From positions 558,001 through 622,000 of the forward strand of contig CAWEQO010000002.1 in NCBI GenBank assembly GCA_963811225.1: a stretch of 64,000 bases of DNA, in the 5' to 3' direction. Below, piece after piece: positions 1-8,312 of the stretch. Position numbers and translations under genes: made by a program. The notes under the pieces are model-generated. The model saw only the letters and a list, made by a program, of their open reading frames with translations, did no database searches and had not been told where the DNA came from. This DNA is from CAWEQO01 sp963811225. Its GTDB lineage: Bacteria > Chloroflexota > Anaerolineae > Anaerolineales > Anaerolineaceae. How positions within the stretch are numbered: position 1 is the stretch's first letter; the number at the start of each line of letters is the position of its first letter.

Positions 1-398
1 CGATCTATGCCATCGGCAACAACGAGCAGTCGGCGCTGCTGATGGGCTTACCCGTGGCGCGCACCAAGATCATCGTCTACTCGTTCAGCGGGTTCTGCTC
101 GGCCCTGGCGGGCATCGTCTTCAGCATCTCACTCAGCTCGGGCTACGGCTACTACGCCCCGATGATGGAGATGGACGCGATCGCTTCTGTGGTGATGGGT
201 GGCATCCTGCTGACGGGTGGGGTGGGCAATGTGATCGGCGCGCTGTTCGGGGCGCTGATCAACGGCACCATCATCAGCATCCTGCAGTTCAACGGCACAC
301 TGAGCTCGTGGTGGACGCGGATTGCGGTAGGCGCGCTGACGCTGGTCTTCATCGGCATCCAGAGCCTGTTCTACGTCCGTAAGAAGTCGAAGGCGTAA
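1..398 (+). CDS. Sugar ABC transporter permease, YjfF/YtfT type (3' part)
   Basis: This is the C-terminal end of an inner-membrane permease that would pair with a sugar-binding protein and an ATPase to import a furanose or other sugar. The reading frame is already open at base 3 and starts inside a conserved stretch (IGNNEQSALLMGLPVARTK) typical of the RbsC/YjfF/YtfT branch. The rest holds three or four hydrophobic segments with the glycine-rich loop VVMGGILLTGGVGNVIGALFG and ends in a basic tail (VRKKSKA). About two thirds of the protein lies outside the window, so the substrate (galactofuranose is the best-known one for this branch) is inference. Confidence 0.85.
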   Translation, partial: IYAIGNNEQSALLMGLPVARTKIIVYSFSGFCSALAGIVFSISLSSGYGYYAPMMEMDAIASVVMGGILLTGGVGNVIGALFGALINGTIISILQFNGTLSSWWTRIAVGALTLVFIGIQSLFYVRKKSKA

Positions 399-496
399 GC
401 GTATATCCACAAGAGGGTCAGGTGAGGGTAAAATCTCCGCTGCAGCGTCAGATGATGCTAGAATTGGAAGGAGGGGAGTAACAGAATAGGGAGGGA

Positions 497-922
497 ATGA
501 TGTTCGAAATCGATGAATCGACCGAGCATGGTAAGCGCGCCATGGAGCGTTTGGAGAGCGATCAGGTGGTATGGTTTACCACCGTCCGCAAAGACGGCAC
601 ACCGCAGCCCGTGCCGGTCTGGTTTTTGTGGACCGGGGAGCAGTTCTTGATCTACAGCCGGCCGGAGAACCAAAAGCTGGCGAACATCCAGCAGAACGAA
701 CGTGTAGCGCTGAGCTTCAACAGCGACGACGGCGGCGGCGACATTGCGGTGTTTTTCGGCGATGCCGCCATCGACGGGGATGCGCCGCCTGCCAACCAGA
801 TGAAGGAGTACGTCGACAAGTACGGAGAGGCGATTAAGTCGATTGGGATGACGCCCGAGAGTTTTGCCGAGGAGTATTCCGTGCCGATCCGGGTCAAGCC
901 GACCTACGTGCACGGGCATTAG
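497..922 (+). CDS. PPOX-fold flavin/F420-binding protein
   Basis: This 141-residue protein belongs to the pyridoxamine 5'-phosphate oxidase-like split-barrel family. The segment VVWFTTVRKDGTPQPVPVWFLW is the usual first strand pair of the F420-dependent TIGR03667-like subgroup, followed by IYSRPENQKLANI and a conserved basic end. Such proteins bind FMN or F420 and reduce small substrates; the actual substrate cannot be told. A strong GGGAGGGA site lies just before two consecutive ATG codons at 497 and 500, so the start is uncertain by one codon. Related proteins occur at 6819 and 10487. Confidence 0.8.
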   Translation: MMFEIDESTEHGKRAMERLESDQVVWFTTVRKDGTPQPVPVWFLWTGEQFLIYSRPENQKLANIQQNERVALSFNSDDGGGDIAVFFGDAAIDGDAPPANQMKEYVDKYGEAIKSIGMTPESFAEEYSVPIRVKPTYVHGH

Positions 923-1049
923 GGGATGAGAAGGCAGGCACAAGGCCTGCACCAAAACCCACATTTTCTGCTATCATAACAACATGGCCATCCGGGCCGG
1001 GATGGAAATTTGCCGTTTGGAGACCATATTTAACGGTGAGGAGTTTTAG

Positions 1050-1646
1050 ATGGTTGAAAGCCATTCAAAATTGAGGTCGTCAACCGTTATAAGCTTCCAC
1101 GACCTGAGTGGGGAGGAGTTGGAGGCGCTCAAGGATCAGGTGGTAGCAGTATATGCGGCTGCGTTTGCGGGAGAGCCTTACAACCGTACCACTGAGGTGG
1201 TGATTGATTTCGCCGACACGCTGCCGCGCCACGCCAGGCGAGACTCCTTTCGCCTGATTGCCGCCCGCGACGACGGCACCGGGCGGATTGTCGGCTTCGA
1301 TTACGGCTACACTGCCATGCCTGGGCAGTGGTGGTACGACGTGGTCGCCTCGGTGATGGGGTCCGAACAGCGGGGTCGCTGGCTGAAAGACGCCTTCGAG
1401 CTGACCGAGCTGGCGGTGCTGCCGGATTACCAGGGGCACGGCATCGGCGGGCGGCTGCACGACCAGCTGTTGGAAGGCTTGCCATTCGCTACGGCGGTGC
1501 TGTCTACCATTCGCATGGAGACACCTGCATTCCACCTATACCACAAGCGCGGCTGGGTGACCCTGCTGGATCAGATCATGTTCCCGAATGTGCGGAAGCC
1601 CTACCGGATTATGGGGTTGGATTTAAAAAAAGGGAAAAGAGAATAA
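1050..1646 (+). CDS. GNAT-family N-acetyltransferase
   Basis: A 198-residue single-domain acetyltransferase expected to transfer an acetyl group from acetyl-CoA to an amine. The acetyl-CoA loop is visible as LTELAVLPDYQGHGIGGRLHD (about residues 115-135), with the Q/R-x-x-G-x-G/A signature present as QGHGIGG. The C-terminal part (FHLYHKRGWVTLLDQ) matches the usual last strand. The start at 1050 follows a GGTGAGGAG site. The gene stands alone and faces the next gene, with a hairpin terminator between them. Substrate unknown. Confidence 0.85.
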   Translation: MVESHSKLRSSTVISFHDLSGEELEALKDQVVAVYAAAFAGEPYNRTTEVVIDFADTLPRHARRDSFRLIAARDDGTGRIVGFDYGYTAMPGQWWYDVVASVMGSEQRGRWLKDAFELTELAVLPDYQGHGIGGRLHDQLLEGLPFATAVLSTIRMETPAFHLYHKRGWVTLLDQIMFPNVRKPYRIMGLDLKKGKRE

Positions 1647-1648
1647 GA

Positions 1649-1674
1649 GAGCAGCCTCCCTTGGGAGGCTGCTC
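1649..1674. terminator. Bidirectional hairpin between convergent genes
   Basis: A perfect 12-bp stem (1649-1660 with 1663-1674) sits three bases after the acetyltransferase stop and four bases from the stop of the opposing gene. On the minus strand it is followed by a T-rich run (complement of 1621-1648), so it is a better intrinsic terminator for the minus-strand gene. Confidence 0.8.
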
Positions 1675-1677
1675 AGC

Positions 1678-2190
1678 TTAACTTTGTATTGCCGCCCGCT
1701 TTTCCTCCAGGGCACCCTTCAGATTGCGGATGCGCTGCAAGTATTCTGCGGTGGGGCTGCTTGGGTTTTGCAGGTAAAATTCGATCATGTGATCCAAGTC
1801 GCCTATCGTGAGGCTTTCGAAGGCATTCATCAGGGTCCTCTCATTGACGAAACCCACGTAGATGAAGTTGATCTTGCCGATGCGGGCGTAATCGTAGCGC
1901 AGGCGCAGGTAACCGGGCATCCCGGCCACCTCGCTGTTCATCTCGTTTTCCAGCTCTTTTTCCAGCTGGGCGATCTCGTAGTGCAGCAGGCGCTTGGCCG
2001 CCTCGTCGAATCCTTCTTCCTCAAGTTTCTCAACGGTGGGTATCAGGGAGACAATGCCTCCCTTTCGATTGACCAGGTATTCGGTTCCGCAGCGCATGCA
2101 GGCAAACCGCTCGATCTCTCCCCCGATTTCTAGAGCGTTATTACAAGAGGGACAGGACAGGCGCACCGTAGGTGAAACAGGCTTGTCCAT
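1678..2190 (-). CDS. Zinc-ribbon protein of unknown function
   Basis: A 170-residue protein with an N-terminal zinc ribbon: two Cys pairs, CPSC near residue 14 and CMRC near residue 32, which should bind one zinc ion. After about residue 50 the chain is predicted to be helical and highly charged (EKLEEEGFDEAAKRLLHYEIAQLEKELENE, a likely coiled coil), then a mixed region ending in another charged helix. No enzyme motif is visible. The start follows a TGGAGA site nine bases upstream. It may be an adaptor or regulator, but there is no contextual clue. Confidence 0.7.
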   Translation of the reverse strand: MDKPVSPTVRLSCPSCNNALEIGGEIERFACMRCGTEYLVNRKGGIVSLIPTVEKLEEEGFDEAAKRLLHYEIAQLEKELENEMNSEVAGMPGYLRLRYDYARIGKINFIYVGFVNERTLMNAFESLTIGDLDHMIEFYLQNPSSPTAEYLQRIRNLKGALEEKRAAIQS

Positions 2191-2273
2191 AGGGTCTCCA
2201 ATATCGTTAATCTGCCCTCAAAAGAGGGTACACCCATTGTACCTCAAAAGGTTAAGTGAGTAGAGAGTGGAGA

Positions 2274-3155
2274 TTAGAGGGGCGCTGCACTTCCAAAGTT
2301 CGTTCCACCTGATCTTTCCTCTTCCCAATAGCCTACGGGCACATCCCCCTGCGCCTTGAAGCCCAGGTTCTCGGCCAATTTGAGCGAGGGCAGGTTATCG
2401 GAGAAGCACTCCCAGCTGGGACGCAGGCTGCGCCGCAGCGCCTCCTCCACGAAGGCGGCGGCTGCGAGGGTGGCCAGACCTTTACGGCGGTAGGGAGCGG
2501 GGGTGAAGATGTTGGCTTCGGCCGCGCCGCCCGCCACGAAGGCGGCAAAGCACACACTTGCCAGGCGGCTGCCGTTCTCGGCGGTAAGGCACGCGCCGGC
2601 CCCGCGCTGCAAGTAGTCTTCCAGAGAACGCCAGGTGGAGCGGATCTCCGCCGCCAGGTCGTCTTCCATCTCGTCCAGCAGGGCCGCATCGATGGGGCGC
2701 AGCCGCAGGCCGGCCGGCAGCGAGGGACGGCTGAAGCGATTCTCGTAAAAGGTGATGGAGTCGAAGGCGAATGTGCGCCGATAGATGCGGGCCACCGGGC
2801 GACCGGGCAGGAGCGCAGCCAGGTGATCGAACCAGGCCGGGACGGCGGGCCACAGGACGAAGCCGCGCTGGCCCCGTTCCAGCAGCTGCGGCAGCAGGTG
2901 GCGGGTGATCAGATCGCTGAGGGCTGCGGTGTGTGCAGGGTTACCGGGCTGCCCGCCCAGGTAGAAGTAGCCCCACTGTGAAGCGACCAGACCCAGCGTG
3001 GGCTGCGCCGGGTCGTTGACGAAGATGAGCGCCGGGTGAAGTCCGTCGAGCGCGCCCAGCAGCGGGACGTGCCCCAAGGCGGGCGTAAACAGCGGCTGGA
3101 GGTGGGGGAATTGCTCGGGCGACAGTTCTTGCAGCGCTGGGACGGCCGCGCTCAA
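2274..3155 (-). CDS. GNAT-family N-acetyltransferase, two-part
   Basis: A 293-residue protein whose C-terminal third is a GNAT domain; the acetyl-CoA motif reads FTPAPYRRKGLATLAAAA and is followed by CFSDNLPSLKLAENLGF, the standard final helix and strand. The N-terminal part is less conserved and resembles the GNAT_acetyltr_2 layout. I place the start at TTG 3155 because it overlaps the upstream methyltransferase stop as TTGA, a common coupled arrangement; longer in-frame starts would run into that gene. Both genes are therefore probably co-translated. Substrate unknown. Confidence 0.75.
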   Translation of the reverse strand: MSAAVPALQELSPEQFPHLQPLFTPALGHVPLLGALDGLHPALIFVNDPAQPTLGLVASQWGYFYLGGQPGNPAHTAALSDLITRHLLPQLLERGQRGFVLWPAVPAWFDHLAALLPGRPVARIYRRTFAFDSITFYENRFSRPSLPAGLRLRPIDAALLDEMEDDLAAEIRSTWRSLEDYLQRGAGACLTAENGSRLASVCFAAFVAGGAAEANIFTPAPYRRKGLATLAAAAFVEEALRRSLRPSWECFSDNLPSLKLAENLGFKAQGDVPVGYWEEERSGGTNFGSAAPL

Positions 3156-3901
3156 GGTTCTTGATCCTCTTCCACTTGCATCACATAGAACACGTAGCCG
3201 TACCACTCGGAGTATTTGCGGTACATCTCGATTTCCAGCAGGGCATCGTCCAGGGCTGCCTGAGCTTCCTTGTCGCCCTTATACTTCTCGAGCAGGGTCA
3301 CGATCTGGCGCTCCATGGGGGAGTAGTAATTCTCCCACCAGGCGCTCTCGGGCACGGAGAAGGACCCGATGATACGGTAACCGGCGTTACGGGCTTTTTG
3401 GAGGTTATCCTCCTGCATGCGCATGCCCGGGTATTCCGCTTTCCAGAAATCGGCCACCTCTTTTGGCGGGCGCTGCTTCAGCCAGGAAATCTCAGAGATC
3501 ACCAGGAAGGCGCGCGGCTTGAGGTAGGGCCGCCAGGCCTTGAGGCCCTGGTCGAAGCCGATGATGTACACCGCTCCCTCAGACCAGATCAGGTCGAACG
3601 AACGCTCCTTGAAATCCAGGGCGAACATCGACATTTTGTGGGTCTCGATGCGACCGCTCAGATCAGCGTCTCTGGCGCGTCGGGTGAGCACGTCGAGGAA
3701 GGGTTGATGTGTATCGGTGGCGATGACGTGACCGCCAGTCAGCCGCGCCAGGGCGATGGTCTGCATGCCCGGTCCGCTGCCGATGTCGAGGATTTCGGGA
3801 CGGCTGGGCAGATGGATCATGCGCAGGGCCCGCTCGGTGGATTCGTCGTCCCCCGGGCCCTCTCGCGGCAAGTTTTGGTGGATTTCGAAGAACAAGTCCA
3901 T
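3152..3901 (-). CDS. Class I SAM-dependent methyltransferase
   Basis: A 249-residue Rossmann-fold methyltransferase. Motif I is ILDIGSGPGMQTIALARL (about residues 37-54), the acidic residue binding the SAM ribose is in VIATDTHQPFLD, and motif IV-like FDLIWSEGAVYIIGF follows. The remainder is a small substrate-binding lid rich in aromatic residues. A methyl acceptor cannot be predicted. It overlaps the downstream acetyltransferase gene by four bases. Another methyltransferase gene, damaged, lies just upstream on the same strand. Confidence 0.85.
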   Translation of the reverse strand: MDLFFEIHQNLPREGPGDDESTERALRMIHLPSRPEILDIGSGPGMQTIALARLTGGHVIATDTHQPFLDVLTRRARDADLSGRIETHKMSMFALDFKERSFDLIWSEGAVYIIGFDQGLKAWRPYLKPRAFLVISEISWLKQRPPKEVADFWKAEYPGMRMQEDNLQKARNAGYRIIGSFSVPESAWWENYYSPMERQIVTLLEKYKGDKEAQAALDDALLEIEMYRKYSEWYGYVFYVMQVEEDQEP

Positions 3902-3988
3902 AAAACGAGTTCACTCCGATCTTACTTTAGCCAGACCTACCCCGAACCCCTTTTACAAGGGAAGGGAGTAGAGTAAATCGCGAAACAT

Positions 3989-5045
3989 TTACACCCTTCC
4001 CTCCAGAGAGGGGGTGGGAGCAGGCCCGATCTGGGACAGGTACAAATAGCGCCGCATGCGCACCCGGTCTGGGTCGTACGGCTCTGCGCTGCTTTCTGAT
4101 TCCATCGCCAGGTGCTCGTAGAGGAAGGAGTGACCCTCGGCCTCAAAGCGGGCTTTGAATTCCTCCGCCAGGATGCGCTTGCGCTGCATCATACCGTAGG
4201 TCTGCTCGGAGAAATCCCAGGTTTGCCAGTCCATGCCGGACTCCCGCAGCGCCTGGGCCAGGGGCGTGTTCTCGGGCTGCAAGTTTTCCAGGCGGGCATC
4301 TTCGCCGAACTGGATCTCGAAATCGAACACGGCCAGCTGACCGCCGGGTTTGAGCGCCTGAGCCAGCCGGCGCAGGGTGGCGGGGAGGTCGCAGGCCATG
4401 CACAGCGAGTTCGACCGCGTAGATCAAGTCAAAGGACGCCGCGGGCAGCTCCAGGCAGTCCATGCTGCCCATCTGGAAATCGAGCCGCTCGCGCTTGTGG
4501 GCGGTGCGCGCCTGGGCTAACTCGATTGCGACGGGCAGCGAATCGATGCCGGTGACGCGCGCCGCTGTGCGGTCGGAAAGGTACTCGGCCAGCAAGCCCT
4601 TGCCGCAGCCCAGGTCGAGGGCATGCTGTCCGGCGCGCAGCCCGCTCAGCTCGACCAGCTGGTGAACCTGCTCCAGGTCGCTGAAATCCGTCTGGCACAG
4701 GTCCGCGCCGTACAGCTGCTCACAAAAGTCGGCGTAGGCCGGGCTGGTTTCCGTGGCGGTGTAGTAATTCTGGTAGAAGTAGTAGATTGGCGGACGCTCG
4801 CCACGCAGATGGGCGGCCATGAGGGCGCCATCCGGCGTGAGCGCACCCCGATCGAGCAGGCCTTTCTCGGCCAGGGAGGGGTAAGCGGGCGACCAATCCT
4901 GGCGAAGCGCTCGGAAGTAGGTCCCGGCGGCTTCGAGCGTTTGGGGGTAGAAGCGATAAAAGTTGTTGTTCGGCGTCTCGACCGGCTGCGACAACTCGAT
5001 CAGGGCGATCAGCAGCTGGATTTCGGCCTCGGTTAGCTCCGGCAT
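3989..5045 (-). pseudogene. SAM-dependent methyltransferase, single frameshift
   Basis: The first part (5045 down to about 4410) encodes an N-terminal helical region and motif I, HALDLGCGKGLLAEYLSD, then FDLIYAVE. The frame then breaks, and conserved sequence resumes in another frame as LCMACDLPATLRRLAQALKPGGQLAVFDFEI, the classic post-motif helix and strand. Joining the two halves gives about 350 residues, normal for the family. The break lies at the minus-strand GAACTCG around 4410, where removing one base restores the frame. The start at 5045 follows AGGAGGT. Recent mutation or sequencing error are both possible. Confidence 0.75.
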
Positions 5046-5162
5046 ATGACCTCCTAAAGAAGCGATGATTGATGATACCGCTTTCCGGGTAATTTGCAAA
5101 GCGCCGGAAGATATTGCCGCAGGTAGATGCTATAATTTCTTTAATGCAATTTAAGGAGGGAA

Positions 5163-5699
5163 ATGATGATAAGTACAACCATGCTCGTGCCGGTTGGGCC
5201 GGTTCAGGGGGATTTGTTGGAATGGCTGCAAGAGCGCCTGCCGGAGAGGGTGCAGCGCCGGGTGGAGATTGGCAAGCAGGCGCCGCTGCCGGATTACGGC
5301 TTCGACCAGCGCAGGGGACAGTATCACGGTGAGGCTGTTCTCGACCGTCTGGACGGGCTGAACTATCCGAACGCCGAGCGTTTACTGGGCTTGATCAACG
5401 TTGATTGTTACAGTGACAGCTTGAATTTCATCTTCGGTGAGGCCAACATGAACGGGCGCACCGCTTTTGTGGCCCTGCCGCGCCTTCGACCGGCCTTCTA
5501 TAACTTGCCGGACGATCCCGGGCTGTTTCGTGAGCGGACGCTGAAAGAGGTGGTCCACGAGCTGGGGCACACCTGGGGCTTGCGCCATTGTGAGAACCCC
5601 AAATGCGTAATGCACTTCAGCAACAGCCTCAGCGACACCGACGAGAAGGGTGTGCAGTACTGCCAGAGCTGCCAGGAAGAGGTCGTCCGTGTGCGCTGA
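5163..5699 (+). CDS. amzA: Archaemetzincin family zinc metalloprotease (M54)
   Basis: A 178-residue predicted zinc protease. It carries the archaemetzincin motif HELGHTWGLRHC followed by a CxxC-type zinc site: CENPKCVMHFSNS and later YCQSCQEE, matching the HExxHxxGxxHCx4CxMx17CxxC pattern that defines the family. The expected catalytic Glu and three His ligands are present. Function in bacteria is largely unknown; aminopeptidase activity is reported for some homologues. The start follows AAGGAGGGAA, and a TATAAT box lies at 5131-5136 without a convincing -35. The 3' end overlaps the mug gene by 11 bases. Confidence 0.9.
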   Translation: MMISTTMLVPVGPVQGDLLEWLQERLPERVQRRVEIGKQAPLPDYGFDQRRGQYHGEAVLDRLDGLNYPNAERLLGLINVDCYSDSLNFIFGEANMNGRTAFVALPRLRPAFYNLPDDPGLFRERTLKEVVHELGHTWGLRHCENPKCVMHFSNSLSDTDEKGVQYCQSCQEEVVRVR

Positions 5700-6264
5700 G
5701 AAGCGCCACGGGCCGACGCGGGCCGAGGTTCAGGCGGCCGCCGGTAAGACCCTGCCGGACGTGCTGGCGCCGGGCTTGAAGCTGTGGTTCGTGGGCATCA
5801 ACCCAGGGCTGTACACCGCTGCGGTGGGCTACCACTTCGCCCGGCCCGGCAACCGCTTCTGGCCGGCGTTGGAGCGGGCCGGGTTCACGCCCCGCCAGTT
5901 GGCGCCGGAGGAGCAGCACGAGCTGCTGGACTATGGCTATGGCATCACCAACGTTGTGACGCGCGCCACTGCCGGGGCCGCCGAGCTGAGCGGCGAAGAG
6001 CTGGTGCAAGGCGGCCAGCAGCTGGAGGAGAAGGTGCGGCGGCTGCGTCCAAAGATGCTGGTCTTCCTGGGGATCGGGGCTTACCGCAAGGCATTTGGGC
6101 GGCCCAAGGCTGCCATCGGTCCACAGGAGGAGACGGTGGGCGGCGTGCCGGTGTGGGTGCTGCCCAACCCCAGCGGACTGAACGCCAACTATCAGCTGGA
6201 AGACCTGGCGCGCTTATTGGAAGAGGTGCGTTTGGCGGTGGAGAACGGTAATAAGGAGTCGTGA
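5689..6264 (+). CDS. mug: G/U mismatch-specific uracil-DNA glycosylase
   Basis: A base-excision repair enzyme of the Mug/TDG family that removes uracil (or ethenocytosine) mispaired with guanine. The active-site motif GINPGLYTAAVGYHFARPGN contains the catalytic Asn of GINPG, and the DNA-intercalating motif LPNPSGLNA is present near the C-terminus, so the protein looks active. I choose GTG at 5689, about 191 residues, because it gives the family's normal length, overlaps the end of the archaemetzincin gene and has an AGGAAGAGG stretch upstream. Overlap indicates co-transcription with amzA. Confidence 0.88.
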   Translation: MCAEKRHGPTRAEVQAAAGKTLPDVLAPGLKLWFVGINPGLYTAAVGYHFARPGNRFWPALERAGFTPRQLAPEEQHELLDYGYGITNVVTRATAGAAELSGEELVQGGQQLEEKVRRLRPKMLVFLGIGAYRKAFGRPKAAIGPQEETVGGVPVWVLPNPSGLNANYQLEDLARLLEEVRLAVENGNKES

Positions 6265-6267
6265 GCG

Positions 6268-6822
6268 ATGAAGAACTTCTGGGAAGGTAAGCTCGTGCGG
6301 CTGCGGGCCATAGAGCCGGAGGATGCCCGGCATTTCATGCGCTGGAACCTCGACAGTGAGATGGCCTGCAACCTCGAATTTGTTTGGCCGCCGCAGTCCA
6401 GTGTGGCCGTGGCCGAGTGGGCGGAGAAGCAGTCGCGCAAGGCGATGGAAAACGACACCTACAGCTGGATCGTCGAAACCTGCGACGGCGTCGTGGTCGG
6501 CTCGATCGACACCCACCACGTCGACCACCGCAGCGGCACCTTCAGCTACGGCCTCAACATCGACGCCGATCACCAGCGTCAGGGGTACGCCAGCGAAGCC
6601 ATCTACCTGATCTTGAAATATTATTTCGAAGAGCTGCGCTACCAGAAGGTGACGATCCGGGTGCATGCCAATAATGAAGCCTCGGCTGCTTTGCATGAGA
6701 AGCTGGGCTTCACGAAAGAAGGGGTGAACCGCCGCATGCTGTTCAACCATGGCAAATACGAGGACCTGCTGTGGTATGGGATGACCGTGGAAGAATTTAA
6801 TGAGAGGATGACGCGCGCATGA
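6268..6822 (+). CDS. RimJ/RimL-type GNAT acetyltransferase
   Basis: A 184-residue acetyltransferase of the ribosomal-protein/aminoglycoside branch (Acetyltransf_3). It begins with the typical KLVRLRAIEPEDARHFMRWN, contains the CoA-binding loop DADHQRQGYASEAIYLIL and the C-terminal NEASAALHEKLGFTKEG signature. The usual role is N-terminal or small-molecule amine acetylation; the substrate is unknown. It starts three bases after mug, preceded by AAGGAGTCGTGAGC, and its stop overlaps the next start (ATGA), so it sits in a co-translated run. Confidence 0.88.
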   Translation: MKNFWEGKLVRLRAIEPEDARHFMRWNLDSEMACNLEFVWPPQSSVAVAEWAEKQSRKAMENDTYSWIVETCDGVVVGSIDTHHVDHRSGTFSYGLNIDADHQRQGYASEAIYLILKYYFEELRYQKVTIRVHANNEASAALHEKLGFTKEGVNRRMLFNHGKYEDLLWYGMTVEEFNERMTRA

Positions 6823-7253
6823 CCGATCAATCGAAAGAAGAACAGATCCGTGAATTCCTGCAAGAGCCGTTGCTGGCCCGCCTGGGCACTGCCAACCCTG
6901 ACGTCTGCCAACCGCACGTCACGCCGGTATGGTTCCTGTGGGACGGCGAGAGCGTGTGGATCAGCGCCTTCAACAGCACGCGCAAGGTCAAAGAGCTGGT
7001 GCGGAATCCGCTGTGCTCTATATTGATCGACGATGCCACCCGGGATGGCAAGACACGGGCGGTGCTGTTCGAGGGCAAGGCCGAGCTGATCACGGAGCCG
7101 CGCGAACGGGTGGCGGAGATGAGCGAAAAGATCTATCTGCGCTATCTAGGCCCGGAGGGGGTCAAAGCGCCGGACCCGCAGTCATGGATTAAGGACCCCG
7201 AAAACACGATCGTTAAATTGACGCCGCAGAAAACGTTTTCGTGGTTTTGGTAG
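6819..7253 (+). CDS. PPOX-fold flavin/F420-binding protein
   Basis: A 144-residue split-barrel protein of the pyridoxamine-phosphate-oxidase-like superfamily. The core strands LARLGTANPDVCQPHVTPVWFLWDGESVWISAF and the later RAVLFEGKAELI are characteristic. The C-terminus (IVKLTPQKTFSWFW) matches the F420/FMN-dependent TIGR03618-like subgroup. It would bind a flavin-type cofactor as a dimer. The ATG overlaps the acetyltransferase stop by four bases. It is distinct in sequence from the PPOX proteins at 497 and 10487, so these are not recent tandem copies. Confidence 0.8.
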   Translation: MTDQSKEEQIREFLQEPLLARLGTANPDVCQPHVTPVWFLWDGESVWISAFNSTRKVKELVRNPLCSILIDDATRDGKTRAVLFEGKAELITEPRERVAEMSEKIYLRYLGPEGVKAPDPQSWIKDPENTIVKLTPQKTFSWFW

Positions 7254-7271
7254 GGAAGAGAGAGGGAGGGA

Positions 7272-7791
7272 ATGATGGCCGATGCAATGAATCAAGGGGG
7301 ATTACTGACGCTGTACGAATACAACCAGCGGGCGGTGACGATGGTGCTGGATGTGGCGGATCAGCTGACCGAGGAGGAGTTCACCCGCGAGATCAGCCCC
7401 TCGCATGGGACGGTGCGGCGGCTGCTGGTGCATACGATGGCGACCGAGGCTAAGTTCCTGGCGGCCTGTCAGGGTCACAATCTGGATTTCGAAGCGAACA
7501 ACTTCCAGAGGCGCGAGGAGATCCGGGCTTATTGGGATGGGCTCGAACACCGGGTGCGCAGCTACATCCGCGATTTCAGACGAGGAGGAACTGCAGCGCG
7601 AGCTGGATGTGACCATCCGCGGCGAGCCGGTGCACCTTCCGGTCTGGCAGCTGCTGCTGCAAGCCTTCATCCATGCGGTCCATCATCGCGGCGAGCTGTC
7701 TATCCTGCTCTCGCAGATCGACCACCCTCTACCGACCCTGGATATCATCCTGCACTTTGTTGAGGAGAGCGGGCAGGATTGGCCGGGGTAA
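7272..7791 (+). pseudogene. DinB/YfiT-like protein, single frameshift
   Basis: The first part encodes a DinB four-helix-bundle start (LLTLYEYNQRAVTMVLDV, then SHGTVRRLLVHTMATEAKFL with the first metal-ligand His). After RSYIRD the frame breaks near 7576, and the rest of the domain continues in a second frame as DEEELQRELDVTIRG and QLLLQAFIHAVHHRGELSILL, the conserved HxxxHRGE-type metal site. Removing one T from the TTT at 7574-7576 restores one frame of about 172 residues. Such proteins are usually thiol- or metal-dependent enzymes. The start follows GGGAGGGA. Confidence 0.75.
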
Positions 7792-7822
7792 GAGGGTGGG
7801 TTTGAACTAGAAAGGACGATTG

Positions 7823-8266
7823 ATGAGCGATTACACAACCCAGCTGCAGGTGTCGGCCGGAGGCGTGGCTTTCCGCAAGGTGGAGGACCGCATTGAGGTG
7901 GCGCTGATTGCCGTCGGCGAGGGACGCTGGCAGCTGCCCAAGGGCACGGTCGAGGAGGGCGAAGCCAACGAGGACGCAGCCTTGCGCGAGGTGCGTGAGG
8001 AGGCCGGGGTCGTCACCGAGCTGATCGGGCCGATCGATAAGACAGAGTATTGGTATTTCATCACCAACCGCGGCAAGCGCATCCGGTTTCATAAGTTCGT
8101 GTATTTCTTCTTGATGCGCTATCTGTCCGGTCAGGTGGAGGACCACGACCACGAGGTCAACGAGGCGCGCTGGGTGGAAATCCACGAGGCCCAGCAGATG
8201 CTGTCGTTCAAAAACGAGCAGCAGGTGGTGACGAAAGCCCAGGAAATGATTGCGGAATTGGATTGA
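7823..8266 (+). CDS. Nudix hydrolase
   Basis: A 147-residue Nudix protein that hydrolyses a nucleoside diphosphate linked to another group. The complete Nudix box GX5EX7REUXEEXGU is present as GTVEEGEANEDAALREVREEAGV at about residues 44-66, so the metal site should be functional. The N-terminal strands (SAGGVAFRKVEDRIEVALI) are of the Ap4A/ADP-ribose type. I start at ATG 7823, 6-7 bases after AAAGGA; a TTG three bases earlier is also possible. Its stop codon touches a small hairpin (8266-8298). Substrate unknown. Confidence 0.88.
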   Translation: MSDYTTQLQVSAGGVAFRKVEDRIEVALIAVGEGRWQLPKGTVEEGEANEDAALREVREEAGVVTELIGPIDKTEYWYFITNRGKRIRFHKFVYFFLMRYLSGQVEDHDHEVNEARWVEIHEAQQMLSFKNEQQVVTKAQEMIAELD

Positions 8267-8298
8267 GAAACCAGGTTTCTGCCAGAAAATTGGTTTCT
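8266..8298. repeat. Small nested hairpin after the Nudix gene
   Basis: AGAAACCA (8266-8273) pairs with TGGTTTCT (8291-8298), and the interior holds a second small palindrome TTTCTGCCAGAAA. There is no T-run, so it is not a clear terminator; it may be an RNA-stabilising or translation-modulating element before the next gene. Confidence 0.4.
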
Positions 8299-8312
8299 AG
8301 AATGAAGGCCTT

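Noticed and set aside
5114..5136. TTGCCG/TATAAT promoter before the archaemetzincin gene
   Set aside because: The two boxes are only 11 bases apart, too close for a standard promoter; only the -10-like box is noted.
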